In this document: positions 8,483 to 15,852 of the stretch, in pieces
Position numbering within the stretch: the first letter of the stretch is position 1
Layout: every line of letters starts with the position of its first letter
Source of the DNA: Roseobacter ponti
GTDB lineage: Bacteria; Pseudomonadota; Alphaproteobacteria; Rhodobacterales; Rhodobacteraceae
Assembly: GCF_012932215.1 (NCBI RefSeq)
Contig: NZ_CP048788.1
Coordinates: 1,612,001 to 1,676,000, forward strand
Length of the DNA stretch: 64,000 nucleotides
Reading direction: 5' to 3'
Notes under the pieces: generated by a model
What the model was told of the DNA's origin: nothing
Database searches by the model: none
The model's input: only the letters and a program-made list of their open reading frames with translations
Position numbers and translations under genes: made by a program

Positions 8483-9733
8483 TCAGATCATGCCGGCCAG
8501 CACCCCTGCGGCGGCCATGATCAGCAGGGAACGCACCATGCCCTGGCTGAGCCAGAGCATCAGAATGCCGGCCAGACAGGTCAGCGCCAGTGCGGGTACT
8601 TCCAGGGATGCCGGCTCCGGCAGGGGGGCGGCGAGCCAGGAAATCGTTGTGGTTTCCTCAAAGAGCACGTGAATGGCAAACCAGACTGCCAGATTGAGAA
8701 TGACGCCCACCACGGCCGCTGTGATCGCGCGGAGGGCTGCGGCGATGCGGGGGCGCGCACTGATGACGTCAAGATAAGGGCCTGCGAGGAATATCCATAG
8801 AAAGCAGGGCGTAAAGGTGACCCAGAGTGCCACGGCACCTGCCGCAAGAGCCAGAAGCGGGCCGCCTTCGAGATATCCTGCGAGCAGCGCTACGAACTCG
8901 GTCACGAGGATCAGCGGCCCTGGCGTCGTTTCCGCGAGGCCAAGGGCATCGATCATCTGTGCTGTGGTGATCCAGCCGTAATCCGCGACGACAGTCTGCG
9001 TCATCCACGCCAGCACCGCATAGGCGCCGCCGAAGGTCAGGACAGCGAGCCGTGAAAAGAAAAGTCCGATCTGCAGCAGAAAGGCCTGATCCGCGATGGC
9101 CAGCACCACAAGCGGCAGCGCCCAGAGGCCACCCCAGACGGCAATGATGCGCAGGCTGTCCGCGTGCACAGGCGGGGCGGGCGGTGGCTGTTCATCCGGC
9201 TGCGTCATCGTGAAAGCGCCCCAGAGACCTGCGGCGAGGATGATCAGCGGAAACGGCAGGCCGAGAACAAAGAGAGCGATAAAAGCCACCAGCGCGAGCA
9301 CCCGCGGACCGGTCCCGGCAAGCGCCCTGCGCGACACCTTGAGAAGCGCCTGGAGCACAATGATGATCACTGCGGCCTTGATGCCTGTAAAGGCCGCCTG
9401 CACCAGTGGCACACCGCCCCAGATGGCATAGCCGAGCGCCAGCAGCAGGATCACCAGTGCCCCTGGCAGGACAAACAGCAACCCCGCTAGAAGCCCGCCC
9501 GCCGTGCCGCGCAGCTTCCACCCGGCATAGGTTGCCAGCTGCATCGCTTCGGGGCCGGGCAACAGCATGCACAGGCTCAGCGCGCGCAAAAAGGTTTCCT
9601 CGCTGAGCCAGTCGCGCTTTTCCACAAGCTCGGTGTGCATCAGCGCGATCTGTGCTGCAGGCCCGCCGAAAGATAAGAGCCCGATGCGGCCGAACACACG
9701 GAAGAGACCGGCGTATCCGGTGGGCTGTTTCAT
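8483..9733 (-). CDS. chrA: Chromate efflux transporter ChrA
   Basis: A 416-residue membrane protein with two homologous CHR halves (long-chain type). The first half carries GLLSFGGPAAQIALMH, LPGPEAMQLATY and GLLFVLPG. The second repeats the pattern with LTFGGAYAVLAWM, LAETTPGPLI and VTFTPCF. CHR proteins export chromate or are sulfate-related ion transporters. It overlaps the ChrB-like gene by four bases, supporting a resistance operon. A hairpin with a 5-bp stem (8461-8477) just beyond its stop may act as a weak terminator. Confidence 0.9.
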   Translation of the reverse strand: MKQPTGYAGLFRVFGRIGLLSFGGPAAQIALMHTELVEKRDWLSEETFLRALSLCMLLPGPEAMQLATYAGWKLRGTAGGLLAGLLFVLPGALVILLLALGYAIWGGVPLVQAAFTGIKAAVIIIVLQALLKVSRRALAGTGPRVLALVAFIALFVLGLPFPLIILAAGLWGAFTMTQPDEQPPPAPPVHADSLRIIAVWGGLWALPLVVLAIADQAFLLQIGLFFSRLAVLTFGGAYAVLAWMTQTVVADYGWITTAQMIDALGLAETTPGPLILVTEFVALLAGYLEGGPLLALAAGAVALWVTFTPCFLWIFLAGPYLDVISARPRIAAALRAITAAVVGVILNLAVWFAIHVLFEETTTISWLAAPLPEPASLEVPALALTCLAGILMLWLSQGMVRSLLIMAAAGVLAGMI

Positions 9734-10533
9734 TCCGTTTCCTGCCAGTCGTGGGTTTCCCCCTGACCGTCACGCGCCCAGCGGTAAAAGGCATCGTAAA
9801 GGATCATACCGTCGCTGAGCTGTTCCAGATCATCGGTCCGTGCGCGTGACAGTCCCACCGACAGGGCGAGCAACCCCGCACATTCCGGTGCCAGATCATG
9901 GCGATCGGTATCAGCCCCACGAATAATGCGCGCCATCGCAAGAAGTGGTTCGGTGCTGAGGCCAAATTCCTGCACCATCGTGTCAAAGGTACAGTGGTCA
10001 TCGCGGTGCGACCAGCGCACCCCTGGCACGTCAAAGGGGGTGGCATCGAACTTCTCCGCGACATCTGCGACTTCAGCTGCGGGGACAAAGAGAAACACGG
10101 CATCGGGATCCACAAAGCGGCGGATGAGCCAGGCACAGGCAATACGATCAATCTTTGGCCGGTGCCGCGTGACCCAGCGCGCGCCGGGCCCCTGCGGTGG
10201 CAGGACGCGTGCCGGGATGCGCGGCAGTTCCTTCGCAGCCCAGCCCAGATTGCCGCCCTCAAGAACCTCCGCTGCGATGCCACGGGCGCGCAGCACGGCG
10301 GCGGTCCCGTAGCTGAGTTTGCGGCCTTTCTGGCAGATCAGGACGGTGAGACGGCCGGCGGGGTCGGGTGGCACATCCGCCACGCGGGTATGCGATATCC
10401 GACGCGCGCCGGGGATCTGAAAGGGATCGGCGGCAAAATCCTCATCAAGGCTCAGATCAAGCAGGCGCGGCGCGGCAGGCGTGCCGATCAGGCGCATCAG
10501 ATTTGACGGAGAAATAGTGGTAAAACGGGCCAT
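9730..10533 (-). CDS. ChrB-like chromate resistance protein with N-terminal rhodanese domain
   Basis: A 267-residue two-domain protein. Residues 1-105 form a rhodanese-like domain with the Cys loop ICQKGRKLSYG. From about residue 120 comes the ChrB C-terminal domain, recognised by WVTRHRPKIDRIACAWLIRRFVD-type sequence (split here as WVTRHRPKIDRIACAW and LIRRFVDPDA), then HRDDHCTFDTMV and a His/Asp-rich helix. ChrB proteins act as chromate-responsive regulators or accessory factors. The ATG at 10533 (MARFTTISP) was chosen over 10542 because AGGA is spaced correctly only for the inner start. The next gene, chrA, overlaps by four bases. Confidence 0.85.
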   Translation of the reverse strand: MARFTTISPSNLMRLIGTPAAPRLLDLSLDEDFAADPFQIPGARRISHTRVADVPPDPAGRLTVLICQKGRKLSYGTAAVLRARGIAAEVLEGGNLGWAAKELPRIPARVLPPQGPGARWVTRHRPKIDRIACAWLIRRFVDPDAVFLFVPAAEVADVAEKFDATPFDVPGVRWSHRDDHCTFDTMVQEFGLSTEPLLAMARIIRGADTDRHDLAPECAGLLALSVGLSRARTDDLEQLSDGMILYDAFYRWARDGQGETHDWQETE

Positions 10534-10654
10534 GGTCAGCATCCTTTTGGTCTTGGAACAGGATGCGATACTCAGGCCGTGGCCTCACGGGGCGATCGCT
10601 GTGTCCCCATGCATTATGGGTGGCACGATCACCGGAGCAGGTCAACGGCGCAGA

Positions 10655-11098
10655 TTATTTCAGGCAGGCTCCGGTCAGCAGCAGGGCGTGGGTGTCAGGG
10701 GGCAGCTGGCCGAGCTGCTCAAAGAACCGGATGAAATCAAACACCGGATAGCTTTCCGCGATTTTCCCGCCCACGATGCGCATTGAAACCTGCTGATAGG
10801 CGGTGACGTGGTCGCCGGTATCGCAGCGCTGGCAGGTTATCTCCATCATCGCGCTGATCCAGTCGCCTTCCTCAATCGTGTGCAGGATGTTCACCCTGAT
10901 CCCTGTGACGAAGGTGGAGAGGATTGTCAGCCATTCTTTGAGTTCTCCTGTCGCGGTCGCAAAATCAGGAAGGAGGGCATAGCCGCCGGAATAGCTGTTG
11001 CCGCCCTGATTCACAAAAAATCGCGGGATCTCGTCAAGCTCGCCTGCTTCCCAGACGGTGGCATACCAGTTGCGCAGGGTGTCGTTTTTTGAGGTCAT
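10655..11098 (-). CDS. NTF2-like / SnoaL-type protein
   Basis: A 147-residue cone-shaped NTF2-like fold protein by pattern: an N-terminal helix with TLRNWYATVWEAGELDEIPRFF, a central strand pair (NILHTIEEGDWISAMMEI) and a C-terminal strand-helix GGKIAESYPVFDFIRFFEQLG. Such proteins bind small hydrophobic ligands or act as isomerases/hydrolases; no catalytic residues can be assigned. It lies upstream of the chrB-chrA pair on the same strand with a 121-base gap, so it may or may not be cotranscribed. The ssrA gene lies immediately upstream on the same strand. Confidence 0.75.
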   Translation of the reverse strand: MTSKNDTLRNWYATVWEAGELDEIPRFFVNQGGNSYSGGYALLPDFATATGELKEWLTILSTFVTGIRVNILHTIEEGDWISAMMEITCQRCDTGDHVTAYQQVSMRIVGGKIAESYPVFDFIRFFEQLGQLPPDTHALLLTGACLK

Positions 11099-11169
11099 GG
11101 TAAAATCTGTTTTTCCTGCGCAACCTTAGCGCGCAGAGATTTACAGCCCGTTAAACGGGTTTGTGGCCA

Positions 11170-11547
11170 GACGGGATACAGTCGTTCACGCTCACCATTT
11201 AGCGGCAAACGCGACCATTCGACTATCGGGGAGGTTTAGGTGCAGGCTTCTGTTGCCAGGTGCCTGCGAACCCCGCCTCAGGTCGCTAAACCAGAGGAGT
11301 TAAGTTTCAGTGGCTGAAACCGCTTACGCGGCCATCGCTACTGGAGCACGATTGTCATTTGCAATTGTACATTTTGAACCGATAACGGTGGTATCTCACC
11401 GGGACAAAGCAACACCTTTAGACGTTCGTCGATCCTGTTTCGGCCCCATGATCCCCAAATGAAGGATGTTGGTGGAGCCGCCGGGTACCGCCCCCGGGTC
11501 CGATCCGCTTATTACGAGCGCGTTTATGTCCATAGTCCCGAAGGACA
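11170..11547 (-). ncRNA. ssrA: Circularly permuted two-piece tmRNA (alphaproteobacterial ssrA)
   Basis: Read on the minus strand, the acceptor piece comes first and ends CGGCUCCACCA at 11470. A 22-base spacer follows (11448-11469). The coding piece then starts GGGGCCGAAACAGGAUCGAC at 11447. The two ends pair as a 7-bp acceptor stem, GGGGCCG with CGGCUCC, including the G3-U70 wobble needed by alanyl-tRNA synthetase. The tag frame runs 11362-11324 and encodes ANDNRAPVAMAA then UAA. Pseudoknot-like GC-rich segments follow. The 5' end (about 11547) is set by the promoter; the 3' end is approximate. tmRNA rescues stalled ribosomes and tags the nascent chain for ClpXP. Confidence 0.92.
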
Positions 11548-11552
11548 TCTCA

Positions 11553-11581
11553 GATATAGGTCAGACCGCCGCGAATCTCAA
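11553..11581 (-). promoter_or_regulatory. Promoter of ssrA
   Basis: On the minus strand, TTGAGA (11581-11576) and TATATC (11558-11553) are separated by exactly 17 bases. The predicted start is about 7 bases further, at about 11546, just ahead of a small leader hairpin made by ATGTCC and GGACAT. Confidence 0.7.
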
Positions 11582-11752
11582 GGGGCAAGACGCCTTAACA
11601 ATGTCCGGGAGGGGCGGTGTGTTAATTAAAATTTACTATTTAAAAACAAATGGATAAAATCAATAATTAATGTAATTTCACGGTACGGAATTCAGCGGTA
11701 ATTCACAAATTATCACGCGCTGGCGGGCCGGGCATCTGCAACTGATGCCCGC
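11582..11752. other. AT-rich intergenic region upstream of ssrA
   Basis: A strikingly AT-rich stretch (about 11620-11720) upstream of the ssrA promoter, possibly an UP-element or simply untranscribed DNA. A hairpin at 11729-11751 (arms GGGCATC/GATGCCC) lies two bases beyond the DUF4345 stop codon and could end that transcript, but it has no T-run. No gene is seen. Confidence 0.6.
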
Positions 11753-12106
11753 TCAGCTGAGATTTGCAGCCAGAAACCAGATGGCAAGTGCTGCTTCAAT
11801 TCCGCCAAAGATCAGCACTTTGCGCAGGGGCGGCTTGTCAAAGATGAGCGACACGACGCGGCCCACAGCGGCACCGGCGAACGCAAAGCCGATCATCGCC
11901 CATGCCAGCGGCGCATCCAGCCAGAGCGCCGCAAGCCCTGCAGCTACAAATAACCCACCCACGGAGGCGCGCATCTCGCTCAGCCCCATGGTGGTGTCTG
12001 TCGGCGCCAGATCGAGTGCTCCGGCGGTGTAGCGGGGTGCGATAAAGCCGAACAATCCAAACCCGATGGTCAGCAGCCCCGCGATGATGTTCACAATATC
12101 AATCAT
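11753..12106 (-). CDS. DUF4345-like small membrane protein
   Basis: A 117-residue protein with four hydrophobic helices: IVNIIAGLLTIGFGLFGFIA, VGGLFVAAGLAALWL, WAMIGFAFAGAAVGRVVSL and VLIFGGIEAALAIWFLAA. The loop with APRYTAGALDL and the RASVGG motif are typical of the DUF4345 family of inner-membrane proteins of unknown function. It stands alone between ssrA and the interrupted small ORF region. No function can be assigned beyond membrane location. Confidence 0.75.
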   Translation of the reverse strand: MIDIVNIIAGLLTIGFGLFGFIAPRYTAGALDLAPTDTTMGLSEMRASVGGLFVAAGLAALWLDAPLAWAMIGFAFAGAAVGRVVSLIFDKPPLRKVLIFGGIEAALAIWFLAANLS

Positions 12107-12222
12107 GTCGCCGGACGTAGCAGCACAGTCAGGCAGGGCAAGGTCCTTGCCTCGGATTGACAGAGAAGCCCTGCATTCTCGGGCAGTATTTGCCTGTGAA
12201 ATTATTGCCTGAGGGAAATTTT

Positions 12223-12321
12223 ATGTCTGATGCGCTGATCGGACAGATCCCGAAAGGCCTCGACGATATGGCGAGGCGGCTGGAGAAACATGAAACGCCG
12301 TCACTGTCGAAGCCCCGGTAA
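12223..12321 (+). CDS. Short 32-residue ORF, possibly the detached N-terminus of the next ORF
   Basis: A 32-codon frame starts MSDALIGQIPKGLDDMARR and follows GAGGGAAATTTT, a plausible ribosome binding site. It ends at TAA 12319-12321. The downstream 232-residue frame continues in the same reading frame only eight codons later. The two may be one gene interrupted by a nonsense codon, or the short ORF may be a leader. No homology is recognised. Confidence 0.35.
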   Translation: MSDALIGQIPKGLDDMARRLEKHETPSLSKPR

Positions 12322-12345
12322 AAAAACCCGTCGGACATTCTTCGT

Positions 12346-13044
12346 ATGGTCTGCCTGCCTGCGGCCTTCGTCGTGGCGGCCTGCCGGTTTTACGGCCGTG
12401 TACGGCTCAAGATGCAGTTGCCGGACGTGGCCACCGTTGCTGTCGCGCGGGGCAGGCTTTCGGAATTACAGGATCTGCGCGCGGAAATATTTATTCAGCA
12501 GGCCGTGGGGGCAGATGCCGGGATCGCTGGGCTCCTCGAAGCCAGGGCAAGCTGTCGCGATCGTCTTGTGCAGGAGAGCCGCAGGTACCGGGTAGCGCTG
12601 CCTGGATACTTCACCGACCGAGAGACGCTGCTGCCGGCCGAAGAGCAGCACCTCAGCGGGCGGCCGGTAGAAGCGCTGGAGGTGGTGACGGCCCTGAACG
12701 CGGAAGGCCTGGTGCAGTTGGCTGATATGGCCCGGTTCAGAGGCAGCCTGCCGGGCGCGCAGGGCCCTGCGCAGGATCTTGAAGCCGCCCGGGAGGCATT
12801 CAAAAATGCGCGCGGGCATGGCGAAAATCTTGCCAGTGAAGCCGGCAGGCAGCAGATCCGCGCCAAGGAGACCTGCAGCCAGCTGTTCATGGGGCTTTCG
12901 GAAAACATCGGGTGCGACTGGTCCGCCCCGTTCGCAGATGTGCTCAAAGACCTGCTGGAAAACGACCCGGATGCCTGTAACCTTCGCGTGCTCGATGGCG
13001 ATGCCAGGATGATGCCGACGACCTTTGAAGCGCACTGTTCTTAA
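12346..13044 (+). CDS. Hypothetical protein with N-terminal hydrophobic segment
   Basis: A 232-residue frame beginning MVCLPAAFVVAACRFYG, a short hydrophobic segment that might be a membrane anchor or degenerate lipoprotein/signal sequence. The rest is mainly alpha-helical and charged (LSELQDLRAEIFIQQAVG, AREAFKNARGHGENLASEAG). No ribosome binding site is evident before this ATG. The upstream 32-codon ORF lies in the same frame and is separated by a TAA, so the true gene may start at 12223 and be broken. It ends four bases into the convergent gntR gene. No family is recognised. Confidence 0.4.
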   Translation: MVCLPAAFVVAACRFYGRVRLKMQLPDVATVAVARGRLSELQDLRAEIFIQQAVGADAGIAGLLEARASCRDRLVQESRRYRVALPGYFTDRETLLPAEEQHLSGRPVEALEVVTALNAEGLVQLADMARFRGSLPGAQGPAQDLEAAREAFKNARGHGENLASEAGRQQIRAKETCSQLFMGLSENIGCDWSAPFADVLKDLLENDPDACNLRVLDGDARMMPTTFEAHCS

Positions 13045-13772
13045 CTGCCTGCGGCGCGGGCCGCGAAAACGCTTTTTGCCAGCGCCTGGGTTTCAGCCTC
13101 AAGCGCTGTAAGCGCCGCAAGCGTGGTTGCGCCGTCCTGTGCCTCAATGGCGTCGGCCACGCCGGTGTGCAGGCCAATGATACGGGCGCGGTCGCGTGCG
13201 GTGAAGGTGATCATATTCATAAGTGGCTGCATGGCCTCAACGGCACCTGCGAGCTGATAGCTGAGGACCGGATTGCCCGCGCCATCGACAAGTGCGCGGT
13301 GAAAGGCCACGTCGGAGGCGCAAAAGGCCTCGTCTGTCAGACCCGGCTGGCTCTGGCGATGGATTTCGGCGCGCATTGTCGCAAGGTGATCCGCCGTCCG
13401 GCGTTCCGCCGAGAGCGGCGCACAGGCACGTTCCAGCGCATAGCGCGCTTCGCAGGCGGTCCCGAAACTCACAGCGTTCATGCTCAGGAGCAGCGTCGAG
13501 GTAGTGATCTGCTGCGGATAGGCCTGCTCAAAGCTCAGCCGGTTCACGAAAGCGCCTCCCGTCGCGCCGCGCTGCGTGCGGATCAGCGACTGTGCAGCCA
13601 GACGTTTCAGGGCTTCACGCACCGTTGAGCGCGATACGTCGAACTGCTCGGCAAGCTCGGCCTCTGACGGCAGACGCTCATCGACGATGAGCGTGCCCGC
13701 AACGATTGCATCGCGGATGGCACCTGCAATCTGAGCGGACAGGTCAGCGGGTTTTCCGGGGTCGGTTTTCAT
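13041..13772 (-). CDS. GntR-family (FadR subfamily) transcriptional regulator
   Basis: A 243-residue regulator. The winged helix-turn-helix occupies about residues 10-75, with LPSEAELAEQFDVSRSTVREAL and the wing GATGGAFVNRLS. A helical FCD ligand-binding domain follows, with ECxARYALER-like and DVAFHRALVDGAGNPVL segments whose His/Asp residues usually bind a metal and a carboxylate effector. The frame is open far upstream (to 14084), overlapping the divergent gene; the ATG at 13772 fits the family. It is divergent from the DUF2182-to-acuI gene run, with a palindromic site between them, so it probably controls that run and itself. Confidence 0.88.
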   Translation of the reverse strand: MKTDPGKPADLSAQIAGAIRDAIVAGTLIVDERLPSEAELAEQFDVSRSTVREALKRLAAQSLIRTQRGATGGAFVNRLSFEQAYPQQITTSTLLLSMNAVSFGTACEARYALERACAPLSAERRTADHLATMRAEIHRQSQPGLTDEAFCASDVAFHRALVDGAGNPVLSYQLAGAVEAMQPLMNMITFTARDRARIIGLHTGVADAIEAQDGATTLAALTALEAETQALAKSVFAARAAGS

Positions 13773-13778
13773 ATGTCT

Positions 13779-13810
13779 GACAATTAATGTTTGCCCGATT
13801 TCTAATTGTC
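13779..13810. promoter_or_regulatory. Candidate GntR operator (inverted repeat)
   Basis: Perfect 8-bp inverted repeats GACAATTA (13779-13786) and TAATTGTC (13803-13810) are separated by 16 bases in the 73-base space between the divergent gntR and DUF2182 starts. The position suggests autoregulation plus control of the rightward operon. Confidence 0.6.
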
Positions 13811-13845
13811 TGCCATTTGGAAAGCAAGACAAAGGGGAGTGGCCC

Positions 13846-14634
13846 ATGCAGGGGATCATCCGGACATCGCTCTGGCTCGGATTTTTCGCGACCGTTCTGG
13901 CGGCGTGGTGGGCGATGTATGTGATGAGTACGGGCATGGATCTTGATCTGCTCGGCCGTCCCGGAGAGGCGGGCGCACGCATGGCTGCGATGGACCCGCG
14001 CATGCCGATGTATATGCCGATGGCAAACTTCGGCCCGCTTTTTGCGATGTGGGCGGTGATGATGGCCGCGATGATGCTGCCCACACTGGTGCCGACGCTG
14101 CGCGCCTATGAAGATCTGATGGTAAGTGCTGATGGCAGCCGGGCAGGGTGGCTGGGTGTGCTCGCGGGCTATTTCGCCGTCTGGGTGGCCTTTGCCGCCG
14201 TGATCAGCGGTGCACAGATAGCGCTGCTTTACGGTGGCCTGATCGACATGCTGGGCATCGCGCGCTCACCGCTGGTGGCGGGCGGTATGCTGGTGGCGGT
14301 CGGCGCGTTTCAGTTCACGCGCACCAAAGAGATCTGTCACGGGGTCTGTCACGCCCCCACGCACTATTTTCTGGGGCACTGGCGCACGGGCGCTGCCGGC
14401 GGGCTGCGCATGGGGCTGGGACTCGGGGCGTTTTGTGTCGGGTGTTGCTGGGGCTTTATGGTGCTGGGGTTCGTCGGCGGGGTGATGAACCTCGCCTGGA
14501 TGGGTCTGGCCACGCTCTTTATGGTCATCGAAAAGCTGCCACAGGTGGGGCATTATGTAACGCGGCCCCTCGGGCTTGCGCTGATCGCAGCGGGGGTTGC
14601 CCTGCCGCTGTGGTCAGTTTTCACAGGAGGATAG
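13846..14634 (+). CDS. DUF2182 family polytopic membrane protein
   Basis: A 262-residue membrane protein with about six or seven helices. Family features include AMWAVMMAAMMLPTLVPTL near residues 67-85, a His/Cys loop TKEICHGVCHAPTHYF and a Cys pair in FCVGCCWGFM. DUF2182 proteins are described as predicted metal-binding membrane proteins; the role is unknown. AAAGGGGAG precedes the start. The next gene, a DUF1326 protein, starts 3 bases after the stop; these two families are often neighbours, suggesting a common complex or process. The gene is the first of a rightward run that reaches dmdA. Confidence 0.85.
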   Translation: MQGIIRTSLWLGFFATVLAAWWAMYVMSTGMDLDLLGRPGEAGARMAAMDPRMPMYMPMANFGPLFAMWAVMMAAMMLPTLVPTLRAYEDLMVSADGSRAGWLGVLAGYFAVWVAFAAVISGAQIALLYGGLIDMLGIARSPLVAGGMLVAVGAFQFTRTKEICHGVCHAPTHYFLGHWRTGAAGGLRMGLGLGAFCVGCCWGFMVLGFVGGVMNLAWMGLATLFMVIEKLPQVGHYVTRPLGLALIAAGVALPLWSVFTGG

Positions 14635-14637
14635 AAT

Positions 14638-15345
14638 ATGGCGAAAAACCGCAAGCCGGATGCAGACAGGCTGCGCATCAGCCAGCGCATCGATCAGCGG
14701 ATGCCCAACCCGGGCCGGCGGCAGATGAGCCCGACCGAATGGGCGATCAGGGGCGAGCTCTTCATGAACTGCTCGTGCGATGTGTTCTGTCCCTGCGTGG
14801 TCAGCCTTGGCAGGCACCCGCCTACTGAAGGCGACTGCAAAGCCTGGATGGCGATCGTGATCGACGAGGGCCATTTCGAGGGCGAGGATCTTTCGGGCCT
14901 GCAGATCGGCCTAATGGTCGAGATCCCCGGGCGCATGGCCGAAGGCAACTGGAAGGTTGCGGCCTACGTGGACGAGCGCGCGTCAGGCAAAGCCTATAAC
15001 GGCATCCTGCAGATTTTCTCCGGGGCCGCCGGTGGCACCACCGGGCTTTTCACGATGCTGGTCAGCGAAATCATCGGTGCCGAACGCGCGCCGGTGCAGA
15101 TCGAGCGCGACGGCAATCGCCGCCGCATCACCATCGGCCGCAAAATCGAAGGCGAGATCGAAGCGATTACCGGAGCAGACCGCGACCAGCCGGTCATGAT
15201 TACCAATTCAAAATACTGGATGGGCCCGGATATCGTGGCCGCGCGCGGCCTGAAAAGCAAAGTGCGCGATTATGGTCGGATCTGGGACTTCGGCGGCAAA
15301 TCGGCAGAGATCTGCGCGATTGACTGGAAAGGTCCGAACCCGTGA
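14638..15345 (+). CDS. DUF1326 family protein
   Basis: A 235-residue soluble protein. The Cys-rich motif NCSCDVFCPC near residues 42-51 is the hallmark of DUF1326, and the body carries the family's repeated strand-turn segments (GLMVEIPGRMAEGNWKVAAY, GGTTGLFTMLVSEIIG). The function is unknown; the Cys cluster hints at metal or thiol chemistry, which would suit the DUF2182 partner just upstream. AGGAGG lies at ideal spacing before the ATG. Its TGA overlaps the GTG start of the DinB gene by four bases. Confidence 0.88.
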   Translation: MAKNRKPDADRLRISQRIDQRMPNPGRRQMSPTEWAIRGELFMNCSCDVFCPCVVSLGRHPPTEGDCKAWMAIVIDEGHFEGEDLSGLQIGLMVEIPGRMAEGNWKVAAYVDERASGKAYNGILQIFSGAAGGTTGLFTMLVSEIIGAERAPVQIERDGNRRRITIGRKIEGEIEAITGADRDQPVMITNSKYWMGPDIVAARGLKSKVRDYGRIWDFGGKSAEICAIDWKGPNP

Positions 15346-15851
15346 TCGACCCGGGTTATGTGCGTATGATGGCGCGGTATAACAGCTGGCAGAACAGCCA
15401 GCTGATGCCGCTCCTGCAGGACATGACCCTCGGGGAACTCGCGCAGGACCGCGGCGCATTTTTTGGTGGACTGCTGAGCACGGCCAATCATCTGCTCTGG
15501 GGCGATACACTCTGGATGAGCCGGTTTGATCCCTCGGTTGTGCCGCCCGCAGCCGGCATACCTGAAAGCACGACCATGCATCCGACGGCGGGTGCATGGG
15601 CCGCGGACCGCTTCAGGTTAGACGGCAAAATCCGCTTCTGGGCAGACGGGGTGCGCCGTGTCGATCTCAAAGGGGATATGACCTGGTATTCCGGTGCAAT
15701 GGGGCGCGAGGTCACTTGTCCGGTGGCAAAGGCAATTGTGCATTTCTTCAATCACCAGACACACCACCGGGGTCAGATCCACGTGATGATCACCGGCATG
15801 GGTATGAAAGCCCCGGTCAGTGATCTCTTTTATTTGCCTGAGGATGATTGA
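15342..15851 (+). CDS. DinB-family protein
   Basis: A 169-residue four-helix-bundle protein of the DinB/YfiT type. The helices carry MMARYNSWQNSQLMPLL, LSTANHLLWGDTLWMSRF and IVHFFNHQTHHRGQIHVMI; the three His that normally bind metal are seen in ANHLLWGD, NHQTHH and its HHRGQ continuation. Family members are putative metal-dependent thiol transferases or stress proteins. It starts with GTG overlapping the DUF1326 stop by four bases (GTGA). The dmdA start follows 1 base after its stop, so this small protein is part of the dmdA transcript. Confidence 0.85.
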   Translation: MIDPGYVRMMARYNSWQNSQLMPLLQDMTLGELAQDRGAFFGGLLSTANHLLWGDTLWMSRFDPSVVPPAAGIPESTTMHPTAGAWAADRFRLDGKIRFWADGVRRVDLKGDMTWYSGAMGREVTCPVAKAIVHFFNHQTHHRGQIHVMITGMGMKAPVSDLFYLPEDD

Positions 15852-15852
15852 G

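Noticed and set aside
11466-11657. 63-residue ORF (MLVEPPGTAPG...) on the plus strand
   Set aside because: It is antisense to the tmRNA acceptor piece; the apparent protein comes from RNA gene sequence.
13773-14084. N-terminal extension of the GntR regulator
   Set aside because: Would overlap the divergent DUF2182 gene; family homology starts at 13772.
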